Origin: Bacteroidetes bacterium GWF2_33_16
Lineage (GTDB): Bacteria > Bacteroidota > Bacteroidia > Bacteroidales > UBA12077
Length of the DNA: 64,000 nucleotides
NCBI GenBank assembly: GCA_001768565.1
Contig: MEOE01000001.1
Location: 186,001-250,000 of the forward strand
Direction of reading: 5' to 3'
Below, piece after piece: positions 1 to 8,130 of this stretch. Position numbers and translations under genes: made by a program. Each line of letters begins with the position of its first letter. Positions within the stretch are counted from its first letter, which is position 1. Below the pieces are notes generated by a model that ran no database searches, was not told the origin of the DNA, and saw only the letters and a program-made list of their open reading frames with translations.

Positions 1-609
1 TTCACCTATTTAAAACGTAGAAGAAGTATTATTTTAAAAAAACTGGAAAGAGATTCTTTCGTTGAGAAAATTGGTGTTTTTTTAATGAAATGGGAATCCA
101 TCTTAAATCAAAATCCAGAAAAAATAGCAAATACCAAAGTAAGTACTATAGAAATTAAAGATCTGGCAAGAAAAGAAGTATATAAAAATTACAACCAAAT
201 ACTTAGAACTGGTAAACTAATTCTTAAAACAAAAAACACAAAGAAGATACACGAATTAAGAATTCAATGCAAAAAACTAAGATATCTAATGGATATATAT
301 AAAAGCCTTTTCCCTGCAAAGAAAATTGACATTTTAATTAAACAACTTAAAATATTGCAGAATAACCTGGGTGATTATAACGATTTGTTTGTGCAACACA
401 AGTATTTAATAAATATCAGTAACAGATTTTCATTAAAAAACAAAAATTTACATGATTCGTTAATGGCAATTGGAATACTAATCGGTCTTTTACATCAAAA
501 GAGAGTTGAAACAGCACATGAATTTTATTGTATTTTTAAGAATTTTTCAAACCAAACTTTCAAGAAAAGGATCGACGAATTATTCTCAATAAATTGCAAT
601 TATCCTTGA
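1..609 (+). CDS. CHAD domain protein, 5' end cut by window edge
   Basis: The reading frame is open from base 1, so the first in-frame ATG (85) is internal and the true start lies upstream of the window. The visible 202 residues are rich in Lys and Arg, with a CHAD-like helical core: KKIHELRIQCKKLRYLMD, then LQNNLGDYNDLFV, which fits the conserved His, basic and Asp positions of this family. CHAD domains are alpha-helical and bind polyphosphate or other polyanions through basic side chains; some are fused to CYTH triphosphatases. No CYTH part is visible here, but the N-terminus is missing. The product looks cytoplasmic, with no signal peptide or membrane segment in the visible part. Function beyond polyanion binding cannot be stated. 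Confidence 0.75.
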   Translation, partial: FTYLKRRRSIILKKLERDSFVEKIGVFLMKWESILNQNPEKIANTKVSTIEIKDLARKEVYKNYNQILRTGKLILKTKNTKKIHELRIQCKKLRYLMDIYKSLFPAKKIDILIKQLKILQNNLGDYNDLFVQHKYLINISNRFSLKNKNLHDSLMAIGILIGLLHQKRVETAHEFYCIFKNFSNQTFKKRIDELFSINCNYP

Positions 610-793
610 ATTAATCTGAAGCCAATTGCTAGGATTCTATAGAAATATAAACTTTGATTCAATTAGTTCTTTTTAGTAAAAGTTCCTTGTTATTCTTTTT
701 GAATCCAATAATGCTTATTCTTTAAATCTTGGCTATTCAAAAAGCTCCTTTTCTTGATCTTCTTCCAATTTTATATACAAATAACATTTCTGG

Positions 794-801
794 TATTTTT
801 G
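794..801 (+). promoter_or_regulatory. Candidate -7 promoter element for the lipoprotein gene
   Basis: TATTTTTG matches the Bacteroidetes -7 consensus TAnnTTTG and lies 63 bases before the ATG at 864. No clear TTTG -33 box is present at the 19-21 base spacing. The rest of the 254-base gap from 610 is AT-rich, with no other feature that I can support. Confidence 0.45.
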
Positions 802-863
802 TACTTAATTGAACCATAACAGAAAATCGTTGTTAATGTAATATAAATCAAAACTATAAAACT

Positions 864-1565
864 ATGAAAAAGAGATTTGTTTTTTTCGCAATTTTAATCA
901 TGGGCACCCTATTTATATGGAGTTGTTCTGATGATGAAAAGATTATTGATCCTGGAGTAAAATTGAGCATAAGTAGTTCAATAAACAGTCCTGCTAAAAG
1001 TGTACAAGCCGGATCAGTTGTAATTACTGATTTTAAGATTTGTATTCGTGACATCATTTTTAAAAATAATGATGATTTGGAATTTGATACAAGTGAAGTG
1101 CAATTTAGAGGTCCATTTATAGTTGATTTACTGGATAGCCTTACCACTTATTCTGAAACCGTTGGTTTAATTGATTTGCCAAATGGAGTTTATGATAAAC
1201 TAAGGTTAAAATTACATAAAGCAGAAAAAGTACTTGAATCAGATGAAATGTTTGATAAGTCTATTATTATAAAGGGTTGGGTTAATGGAGTTCCATTTGA
1301 AATGTGGCATGATACAGATGTTGAATTTGATTTTGATTTCATCTCAGGGCTAAATATTGATGATAACAATTTTAATTATCAAGTTGATTTTAATATTTCA
1401 CAATTTCTGAATTCTTACTATAGTATTGACTTAACGCTGGCTCTAGATGAGGATCATGATGGAATAATTGAAATAAATCCAGAGAACGATGATAGCAACG
1501 AAGGATTTGCTGAAAAGCTTAAAGAGAATATTAAGTATGCTGCAGAGCTGATAAAAAAAGACTAA
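864..1565 (+). CDS. Predicted lipoprotein, DUF4382-like
   Basis: A 233-residue protein with a lipoprotein signal peptide: Lys/Arg at the N-terminus, a hydrophobic stretch, and the lipobox IWSC with Cys21 as the lipidated residue. The mature part begins with acidic residues and carries a beta-rich domain (about residues 35-190) with the pattern ITDFKICIRDIIF ... FIVDLLDSL ... DLPNGVYDKLRLKL. This resembles the DUF4382 group of Bacteroidota lipoproteins. The C-terminus contains an acidic DEDHDG segment that could bind calcium, then a short helix. It is monocistronic, with a promoter-like element upstream and a strong terminator downstream. No function is known to me; the DUF assignment is by pattern only. 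Confidence 0.65.
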   Translation: MKKRFVFFAILIMGTLFIWSCSDDEKIIDPGVKLSISSSINSPAKSVQAGSVVITDFKICIRDIIFKNNDDLEFDTSEVQFRGPFIVDLLDSLTTYSETVGLIDLPNGVYDKLRLKLHKAEKVLESDEMFDKSIIIKGWVNGVPFEMWHDTDVEFDFDFISGLNIDDNNFNYQVDFNISQFLNSYYSIDLTLALDEDHDGIIEINPENDDSNEGFAEKLKENIKYAAELIKKD

Positions 1566-1580
1566 TTACTATAGTTTCCT

Positions 1581-1611
1581 AAAAAAATCCTGTTACCTGC
1601 AGGATTTTTTT
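1581..1611 (+). terminator. Intrinsic terminator after the lipoprotein gene
   Basis: A hairpin of AATCCTG (1586-1592) with CAGGATT (1600-1606), loop of 7 bases, extended by a run of A on the left and T on the right. It starts 16 bases past the stop codon. Confidence 0.85.
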
Positions 1612-1688
1612 ATTTCTCATCATTTGGCTTAAACATTTATTATCTATAAATTGTTAAGTAATTAAAATTGCAAATTAAACAAACTATT

Positions 1689-2672
1689 ATGATCGACTTA
1701 TCTACAAAATACATGGGATTCGAACTAAGGAATCCAATAATCGCAGCCAGTTCAGGTTTAACAGATACATCTGACAAGATAAAAAACCTTGAGATTAAAG
1801 GAGCAGGAGCTGTTGTGCTAAAATCATTATTCGAGGAACAAATAATGATGGAAATTGATTCAATTTCTGCCAGTAACTTATATAACAACAATAGCGAAGC
1901 CGAAAACTATGTTTCGTATTATACCCGAAAACATAATCTTGATGAATATTTGCGATTGATTGAAAACTCAAAAAAAGAAGTTAAAATACCCGTAATTGCG
2001 AGTTTAAACTCTTTTTCAATTGGCCAGTGGGTAAATTTTGCAGAACGTATTGAATCTGCTGGTGCCGATGGAATAGAACTAAATTTATTTATTCTTCCGG
2101 GTGATCAAAAATTTAGTGGTCAGGAGATTGAAGAAATTTACCTTGATATTATTCGAGGTGTTCGTAAAAATACAAAACTACCTGTGGCAGTTAAACTTAG
2201 TACTTACTTTTCGGGTATGGCCGATAGTTTAATAAAAATGTCGAAAGAAGATATTTCTGCTATGGTTTTATTTAATCATTTCTATAGTCCAACAGTTGAT
2301 CTGGAAAAGGAACAAATTGTTTCATCGCGAGTATTTAGTTTACCTGAAGAAAACTCAATGTGTATACGCTGGATTGGTATGGTTTCTGATAAAGTACAGT
2401 GTGATTTAGCAGCTTCCTCAGGAATTTATGATGGATATGATGTTCTTAAGAATTTATTAGTTGGAGCAAAAGCAGTACAAGTTGCTTCTACACTTTATAA
2501 AAATACAGCAAATCATATTCCTGTAATGCTTCAACAAATGGAAAACTGGATGATTGGCAAAGGATATAATTCGCTCAATGAAGTCATCGGAAAACTTAGT
2601 TTCAAAAAAATAAGTAACCCGATGATGTATGAAAGGGCTCAGTTTATGAAGTACTTCTCAGACAATAAATAG
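1689..2672 (+). CDS. Dihydroorotate-dehydrogenase-like flavoprotein, catalytic Cys absent
   Basis: A 327-residue TIM-barrel protein of the class 1 dihydroorotate dehydrogenase family. The N-terminus (LRNPIIAASSGLTD), the KS of VVLKSLFEEQI and the later PVAVKLS segment match the FMN-binding parts. In true class 1 enzymes the active-site loop reads NxSCPN with a catalytic Cys; here the matching segment is ELNLFILPGD, so Cys is replaced by Ile and the loop is altered. The enzyme is therefore unlikely to be the pyrimidine-pathway PyrD and may reduce or oxidise another substrate. I chose ATG 1689 because the only in-frame start upstream is a TTG at 1668 that would add seven unmatched residues. No operon partner. 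Confidence 0.8.
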   Translation: MIDLSTKYMGFELRNPIIAASSGLTDTSDKIKNLEIKGAGAVVLKSLFEEQIMMEIDSISASNLYNNNSEAENYVSYYTRKHNLDEYLRLIENSKKEVKIPVIASLNSFSIGQWVNFAERIESAGADGIELNLFILPGDQKFSGQEIEEIYLDIIRGVRKNTKLPVAVKLSTYFSGMADSLIKMSKEDISAMVLFNHFYSPTVDLEKEQIVSSRVFSLPEENSMCIRWIGMVSDKVQCDLAASSGIYDGYDVLKNLLVGAKAVQVASTLYKNTANHIPVMLQQMENWMIGKGYNSLNEVIGKLSFKKISNPMMYERAQFMKYFSDNK

Positions 2673-2682
2673 GAAAATAGAA

Positions 2683-2740
2683 AGAGACTTTCAAGAATAT
2701 CATTTAGTTTCATCCAAAACAACCATTCTTGAAAGTCTCT
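2683..2740. terminator. Bidirectional terminator between convergent genes
   Basis: A perfect 16-base inverted repeat: AGAGACTTTCAAGAAT at 2683-2698 and its reverse complement at 2725-2740, with a 26-base loop, lying between two convergent stop codons. The flanks are A-rich on the left and T-rich on the right. Confidence 0.75.
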
Positions 2741-2755
2741 ATTACTTTTCTAAAC

Positions 2756-4588
2756 CTAATCTATGCTTGCAGCTTTCTTAACAATAATTAACTTTGATTT
2801 TTCTTTACTCCAACCATCATGCAATGCTTTAAAGAAAGAATAATCTTCAGATAAAATCTTTTTATTATTAATTCTTAGTAGTTTATTGACCTGAATTGTA
2901 TTCTCATTTTTATTTACTTCGAATTTAAATTCACCTACAGAATTAATTATTTCGTCTTTCATATTAGAAACTACAAACGAAAATCCTGCTGGAACAGAAT
3001 ATGTAATTTCGTAATTCTCATAAACCGGAAAACCTAAGTTTAATGGAGTCTCTCTTTTTTCGGTTAATGTTCGTAAATGAGATGCTTCAATACCTAAAGA
3101 TGATGTAAACAATGTTGCAAAATAATAACCTCCCTGGTTTTTCCAAATCTCTTTTCCATTAATATTTACCTGTATTTCGCAACTGGCTTGGTCGAAATTA
3201 ATTAGCTCAACATTTCCTATTGAACTTGAAGGGATAATAGATTCAGCTACCTTTTTAGCATTTTTAACATCCATTAAAATATCAAAATATGGATATTGGG
3301 CTCCTGAAATTTTAAGTAACAATTTACCATCGTAGTTACCATTTTCCATAATATCGATATTTCCAATAGCAGAAATCATATTCATGGTTTCTTTAATATA
3401 ATCTGGCATAGTAACCTCGTCTCCATTCACATCAATTACTTTATCATTAATAATATCAAATGCCAGGTTATTTTTTTGAGATGGATTGCATTGTAAAACT
3501 AAATTTTGCTCATCAACTTTTGTATAGGTAAATACATTGCCAAAATCCTTTAGGTTGCCTATTGCAGGATCATATGTTTGTGTTGGAAAAGAAAAAATCA
3601 ACTTGCTTTCTAATCCTAAGAACTTAGCTAACTCATTAAAAAGAATTATTTTCTCGATAGATGTTGCTCCATTCGATGACCAAACTTCAGCTAACGGGCG
3701 AATTGAGTAGCCTGTAAACTCAAAAGGAATATTAAATGTATTTATCTCATTACCCACAATTTGTTGTAGCTCTTTAATATATTGAATACCCTTTTTCTTA
3801 TCAGAAACTCTTTTTTGAACAAAACTTTTTATTTCATCTGTAAGATTTAAATCGGCATTATTAATTGTGCTCGAAACAGCCTCTTTTATATCAGTGGTGC
3901 TAAAAATAAGCCGTGGTAAGAATGAATTATCATTAGGCTGATTTGATTCATTTGCATATGCTTCAATATTTTTAAACTTCCAGCTATAAGATGTAAATCC
4001 ATTTTTTGAACTAATTGTTGGTTTCACATCAGAATTCAATAATTTATAATTTAGTACTTTACCCTCAGGAACTTTAACAAGGATCTCCATTTTTTCGATA
4101 GGAGTTGTTTGTTGAATAATGATATTGTCGTTCAGATAGGGCAAATATCCTGCATTTGAGTTTAGCTCATAATCAAAATCAACTACACATCCAAGCTCTA
4201 GTCCGGTATGCGTAACAACCATCTCGCGCAAATGATTAAAAGCGGGTGCTCCTGCAGCAAAGCGTGGTAACACCTCATTAAATGCGTTTTCTGGTGAAGC
4301 AATAAGTTGTCCGTCGACCATTTTAGTTTCAGCCTTATTTATTTTCAATTGCTGGAATCGGGGATCGTAAATAATAAAAGACTCACCAAACGCTCTGTTA
4401 AAAGAGTAATGGGTAATGTATTTCAATTTATGCTGATATTGATAATTAACCGATCCATCAATATTTAACTGGTATTCTTTTTTTATAGATTTAAAAACAG
4501 CATCGTTTTCCTGTTCCCATTTATTGGGCTGACATGATCCCATTAAAAGAACTAAAAGAATAAATATAATTATGTTTTTTGATTTCAT
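2756..4588 (-). CDS. DUF3857-type lipoprotein with degenerate transglutaminase fold
   Basis: A 610-residue predicted lipoprotein (lipobox LMGSC, Cys19). The N-terminal half matches the DUF3857 beta domain; the middle (about 250-370) aligns by position with the transglutaminase-like domain of the next gene upstream. The catalytic triad is gone: where the neighbour has Cys339, His378 and Asp394 this protein has Thr309, Val352 and Asn368. It is therefore probably a binding or scaffolding partner rather than an enzyme. It sits 26 bases after its paralog and is surely cotranscribed with it. Family members are periplasmic or surface proteins of unknown role. The alignment is by eye, and the loss of residues is inferred from motif order. 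Confidence 0.75.
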   Translation of the reverse strand: MKSKNIIIFILLVLLMGSCQPNKWEQENDAVFKSIKKEYQLNIDGSVNYQYQHKLKYITHYSFNRAFGESFIIYDPRFQQLKINKAETKMVDGQLIASPENAFNEVLPRFAAGAPAFNHLREMVVTHTGLELGCVVDFDYELNSNAGYLPYLNDNIIIQQTTPIEKMEILVKVPEGKVLNYKLLNSDVKPTISSKNGFTSYSWKFKNIEAYANESNQPNDNSFLPRLIFSTTDIKEAVSSTINNADLNLTDEIKSFVQKRVSDKKKGIQYIKELQQIVGNEINTFNIPFEFTGYSIRPLAEVWSSNGATSIEKIILFNELAKFLGLESKLIFSFPTQTYDPAIGNLKDFGNVFTYTKVDEQNLVLQCNPSQKNNLAFDIINDKVIDVNGDEVTMPDYIKETMNMISAIGNIDIMENGNYDGKLLLKISGAQYPYFDILMDVKNAKKVAESIIPSSSIGNVELINFDQASCEIQVNINGKEIWKNQGGYYFATLFTSSLGIEASHLRTLTEKRETPLNLGFPVYENYEITYSVPAGFSFVVSNMKDEIINSVGEFKFEVNKNENTIQVNKLLRINNKKILSEDYSFFKALHDGWSKEKSKLIIVKKAASID

Positions 4589-4614
4589 TTTCGATAGGTA
4601 TTAATTCGTTTTTA

Positions 4615-6570
4615 TTATCGTGATAAAATAATGTTCTCTTTTGCAAACTTATGTTGAGCATCAACAACCGATTTATAATTGATCCACTCATTGGCTTCGA
4701 AAACTCGTTTTTTAATCACTATCTTCTCATTTATTTTAACCTCGTTTGTACCAATTACGTAACCACCAGAGAATGATGCAGCAGTGCCATCAATATCATT
4801 TTCTGAAGGAATATATATTGCATTTTTAAATGCAGGCAAAGTAATTGTTTCGTTCAACTCAACAAGTCTGCTGCAACGATCAGTAAATGAATAAATACTT
4901 TCATCCCGGCTGGTATTTGTATACAAATGTGCTTGGGCTCTCATAAAAATGTTGGACGAAACTACAGGTTTAAAGATTATTTCACTACCTGTAACAACAG
5001 CATAATTAGGTATTCTATAACGTACCGAGATATTTATTGGTCCTTCCATATGACCGTAAGGATCGCTGAAATTCATCTCCAGTATTTCTATATCCTGCGA
5101 AATTGAACGAAGTTCTATTTCGAGATTTCTTTTCCAATCCATTTTTGCCCCTCGGATAAACATTCCACGTAAAGCGGCATCCGTTTGTCCATCTGCAGTA
5201 AGCGAGAAAGATCCTTCGAGTGTTCCATTCTCCAATAGGGTTGAATTCCCAAATATTTTTAACGGATGATTTTCTGGTTCGGAGATTGGAGTAATCATTA
5301 AATCAGCACCTTCGGGTATTCCCATCAGGTAGTTTTGTTGCTGTTCGGCACTTGACCATTCTTCGCGAACAAATGGCACCCAGGTTGGATCGAGCAACAT
5401 ATACTCACCACTGCTGCGCTTAACAATAGTTACGCTATGATTAAACTGGTCGGCTGGAATATTTTCAATTCTTGATCCGGCCATAGTCATTGCAGCATAC
5501 GATTCAAATCCAGCAGCACGAAGCATGGTAATAAGCATTCCTGCTTTATCTTTACAAACACCACATCGATCGGTAAAAGTCATTTCTCCCTTATGTAAGG
5601 TAAAACCTTCACCCTCACCCATCGAAATTCCTGAATAACGAATATTATCAGCTACCCAATGATTTAATTTCGAAATACTATCCATCTCATTCTTTGCTCC
5701 TTTTAAAATCTCCTTCACTTTTTTATCGATTGCAGGAGTCGATTCGAAACTGCCATAATCTTCGTTTACACCATAAAACCAACGTGATTTTTCTTCCCAC
5801 TCAGCAGTTGTTGTAATTAATAATTTTAAAGCTACATCCGAAAGAGCGACCATTCCTGGCTGTCTCTTACTTGGCATCATATTTTCTTTGGTAAAACGGT
5901 ATTGTTTTTTCTCACCCAGAACCTTTGTTTTAACATCCATCTCTCCATGAAAAACTTTGTAAATAACTTCTTTGGTATTTGGAACATTTACTTCATATAC
6001 TTTTTTAAGTACAGGTTGCGAATACCAATATTCAATAATATCGTAAAACTGACCACGCATTGGAGGTATATATTTTGAATCATCGGGCTGATTATCCTGA
6101 TATAGCAAAGCATATGTAAACCCTTTCTTAAATAGAGAAATCTCTATTCCATCGCCGGGTTCCAACCGGCCAATATCGATCATTTTCTGTCGGGCACCCC
6201 AATAAATAGCGCGTGCAGGTGCAGGGTAATCGTACACATGATCCTGATTGAGAATATCAACAGCACCAGTATGACGGTAAATTTTAATTTCTTTTATTTC
6301 GATAAATGCCGAAAGTGGCTCGTAATCGAAAACTAATTTACTAAGTTCTTTAGCTCCATTAGTAGTTAAAACCTTGTAAATCTTGTGAATGTTATTGTAA
6401 CTCAATCCTGTTTCCTGAACATCTACAAATGTTTCGTCAAGCACCACAAGGTAATCGGCTTGAGGATACTCTTTGGATGTACCAGCTTTTTTGATCAGGT
6501 CGTTTGCACCTGCAAAAACACTTAACTTAAGTAAAAGTAAAGCAATTAATAAGAACGTGTATTTTTTCAT
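4615..6570 (-). CDS. Secreted DUF3857 / transglutaminase-like protein
   Basis: A 651-residue protein with a cleavable signal peptide (about residues 1-20, ending VFAGA). DUF3857 occupies about 40-240 and a transglutaminase-like cysteine protease fold about 280-400. The catalytic triad is visible: Cys339 in DRCGVCKDKAGML, His378 in DQFNHSV and Asp394 in LLDPTW. The C-terminal 200 residues form a beta-rich DUF2569/DUF3858-like tail. Such proteins probably cleave or cross-link peptides or amides in the periplasm or on the surface; no substrate is known. First gene of a two-gene operon with a catalytically dead paralog. It is divergent from the T9SS Plug-like gene, sharing a 254-base intergenic region. 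Confidence 0.85.
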   Translation of the reverse strand: MKKYTFLLIALLLLKLSVFAGANDLIKKAGTSKEYPQADYLVVLDETFVDVQETGLSYNNIHKIYKVLTTNGAKELSKLVFDYEPLSAFIEIKEIKIYRHTGAVDILNQDHVYDYPAPARAIYWGARQKMIDIGRLEPGDGIEISLFKKGFTYALLYQDNQPDDSKYIPPMRGQFYDIIEYWYSQPVLKKVYEVNVPNTKEVIYKVFHGEMDVKTKVLGEKKQYRFTKENMMPSKRQPGMVALSDVALKLLITTTAEWEEKSRWFYGVNEDYGSFESTPAIDKKVKEILKGAKNEMDSISKLNHWVADNIRYSGISMGEGEGFTLHKGEMTFTDRCGVCKDKAGMLITMLRAAGFESYAAMTMAGSRIENIPADQFNHSVTIVKRSSGEYMLLDPTWVPFVREEWSSAEQQQNYLMGIPEGADLMITPISEPENHPLKIFGNSTLLENGTLEGSFSLTADGQTDAALRGMFIRGAKMDWKRNLEIELRSISQDIEILEMNFSDPYGHMEGPINISVRYRIPNYAVVTGSEIIFKPVVSSNIFMRAQAHLYTNTSRDESIYSFTDRCSRLVELNETITLPAFKNAIYIPSENDIDGTAASFSGGYVIGTNEVKINEKIVIKKRVFEANEWINYKSVVDAQHKFAKENIILSR

Positions 6571-6768
6571 AAAAATTTAGGGTTGATGATTAAATATAAA
6601 ATAAGAGATTATAAATATAACAAATGATTTTCAATTGATTATGCTCAATAATTAAATTTGATTAAACTTAAACTCTCTGTTATTTAAGTATAATTCTTTT
6701 TCGATTCGACTATCAATTTAGAATGTTTTTATGGTGTTAGGTTTAAAACTATAACATCAATTTACATA

Positions 6769-6805
6769 GCTGGCAAATTATTTGCCGGCAGATTCGTTAT
6801 ATTTG
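6769..6805 (+). promoter_or_regulatory. Promoter region of the Plug-like gene with operator-like inverted repeat
   Basis: TATATTTG at 6798-6805 matches the -7 consensus TAnnTTTG, 20 bases before the ATG at 6825. Just upstream, GCTGGCAAA (6769-6777) and TTTGCCGGC (6781-6789) form a 9-base inverted repeat with one mismatch around TTA. It lies where RNA polymerase would contact the upstream promoter element, so it could be an operator. Confidence 0.4.
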
Positions 6806-6824
6806 TGGATATTTAAAAATTGCG

Positions 6825-8081
6825 ATGAAAAGATTAGCTATCGGTTTAGTAATGGTACTTGTTTTTGGCGTAATCTCTGCACAAGAAATTATTCATGACA
6901 GAACCTATCAGGATAATATTAAAACAGCGATTATATATGTTGAAGATAATGAAATTTCATTCCCCTCAATTGATTTACAAGGTAATAGAAAACTCAATTT
7001 TACTTTCGACGATCTTGATGCTGATATTAAATCATATACTTACACAATAACACATTGCAATTCAGATTGGACTATCTCGAACTTATTTCAGACCGATTAT
7101 ATAGATGGATATTATGACGAGCGTGTTAACGAGTATCAATCTTCGTTTAACACGCTTATAAACTATACCCATTACACCATTACAATTCCCAATGAGTATT
7201 TAAAACCAAAACTTTCGGGCAATTACATTATTCAAATTTTTGATTCAAACTCACCCGGAAAACCAATTATTACAAAACGATTCCTAATTACTGAGTATCA
7301 TGCAAATGTTGATGCAAATGTAAAAAGCTTAAGCCAACCCGGGTATTTCTTTAACGATCAGGAACTAGAGATCAAACTCGATTTTTCGGGATCGGATCTT
7401 TATAATCCAAGCCAAAATACCAAACTAGTTGTTCTGAAAAACCACAATTGGAATGAGCAGATTTTAGTTACTAAACCTGACAAAATAAGCGATCAGGAAA
7501 TAACCTATAACAACTACCAATTTCTGAAATTTAAAGGCGGCAACGAGTATTATTCATTTAATACAAAGCATATTAGAACAGCTATTGGCAGCATAATGAA
7601 TATTGATTTTATTGATAACATGTATCATTTTCAATTGTATCCGAATACCGATAGAACTTTTAAAGACTATATATACGAACCCGATATTAACGGAAAGTTT
7701 AAAATTGATGTTGATAATGCATCTGATCCTGCTACTGAAGCTGATTATGTTTATGTATATTTTACTTTACTAATGGACGTTCCTGTTCAAAATGGCGATA
7801 TTTATATTTTCGGTGCATTAACGAATTATGGATTCTCGAATGAAAGTAAAATGGTTTATAACTTCGAACAAAAAACCTATGAATGCCGAATGTTATTAAA
7901 GCAGGGATTTTATAATTACCAATATGTTTTAATGGAAAATAACAAACCCGATTATACTTATTTAGAAGGTAACCATGCACAAACCGAAAACACCTATACG
8001 ATACTTGTTTACTATTATGATTACCGTGGAAATTATGATCGGTTAATTGGGGTAAAAGAGATTAGTTCTGTAGTTAAATAA
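6825..8081 (+). CDS. Type IX secretion system Plug-like protein (former DUF5103)
   Basis: A 418-residue secreted protein with a short signal peptide ending ISAQE. The sequence matches the DUF5103 family by characteristic segments: FPSIDLQGNRKLNFTFDDLD near the N-terminus, THCNSDW, then SGNYIIQIFD and, towards the C-terminus, FGALTNYGF and YECRMLLKQGFYNYQYV. This family was renamed after the Flavobacterium johnsoniae Plug protein, which closes the periplasmic side of the SprA translocon of the type IX secretion system when no cargo is passing. Length is typical. It stands alone between a divergent transglutaminase-like gene and a convergent peptidase. The family match is strong; the exact role in this organism is inferred. 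Confidence 0.8.
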   Translation: MKRLAIGLVMVLVFGVISAQEIIHDRTYQDNIKTAIIYVEDNEISFPSIDLQGNRKLNFTFDDLDADIKSYTYTITHCNSDWTISNLFQTDYIDGYYDERVNEYQSSFNTLINYTHYTITIPNEYLKPKLSGNYIIQIFDSNSPGKPIITKRFLITEYHANVDANVKSLSQPGYFFNDQELEIKLDFSGSDLYNPSQNTKLVVLKNHNWNEQILVTKPDKISDQEITYNNYQFLKFKGGNEYYSFNTKHIRTAIGSIMNIDFIDNMYHFQLYPNTDRTFKDYIYEPDINGKFKIDVDNASDPATEADYVYVYFTLLMDVPVQNGDIYIFGALTNYGFSNESKMVYNFEQKTYECRMLLKQGFYNYQYVLMENNKPDYTYLEGNHAQTENTYTILVYYYDYRGNYDRLIGVKEISSVVK

Positions 8082-8085
8082 TATT

Positions 8086-8126
8086 AATAAACCCTACGAG
8101 AGTTTAAAACTCTCGTAGGGTTTATT
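8086..8126. terminator. Bidirectional terminator, 20-base perfect stem
   Basis: AATAAACCCTACGAGAGTTT at 8086-8105 is perfectly complementary to 8107-8126 around a single central A. The two ends provide T runs on both strands. It serves the convergent Plug-like and S9 peptidase genes. Confidence 0.92.
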
Positions 8127-8130
8127 TTTA

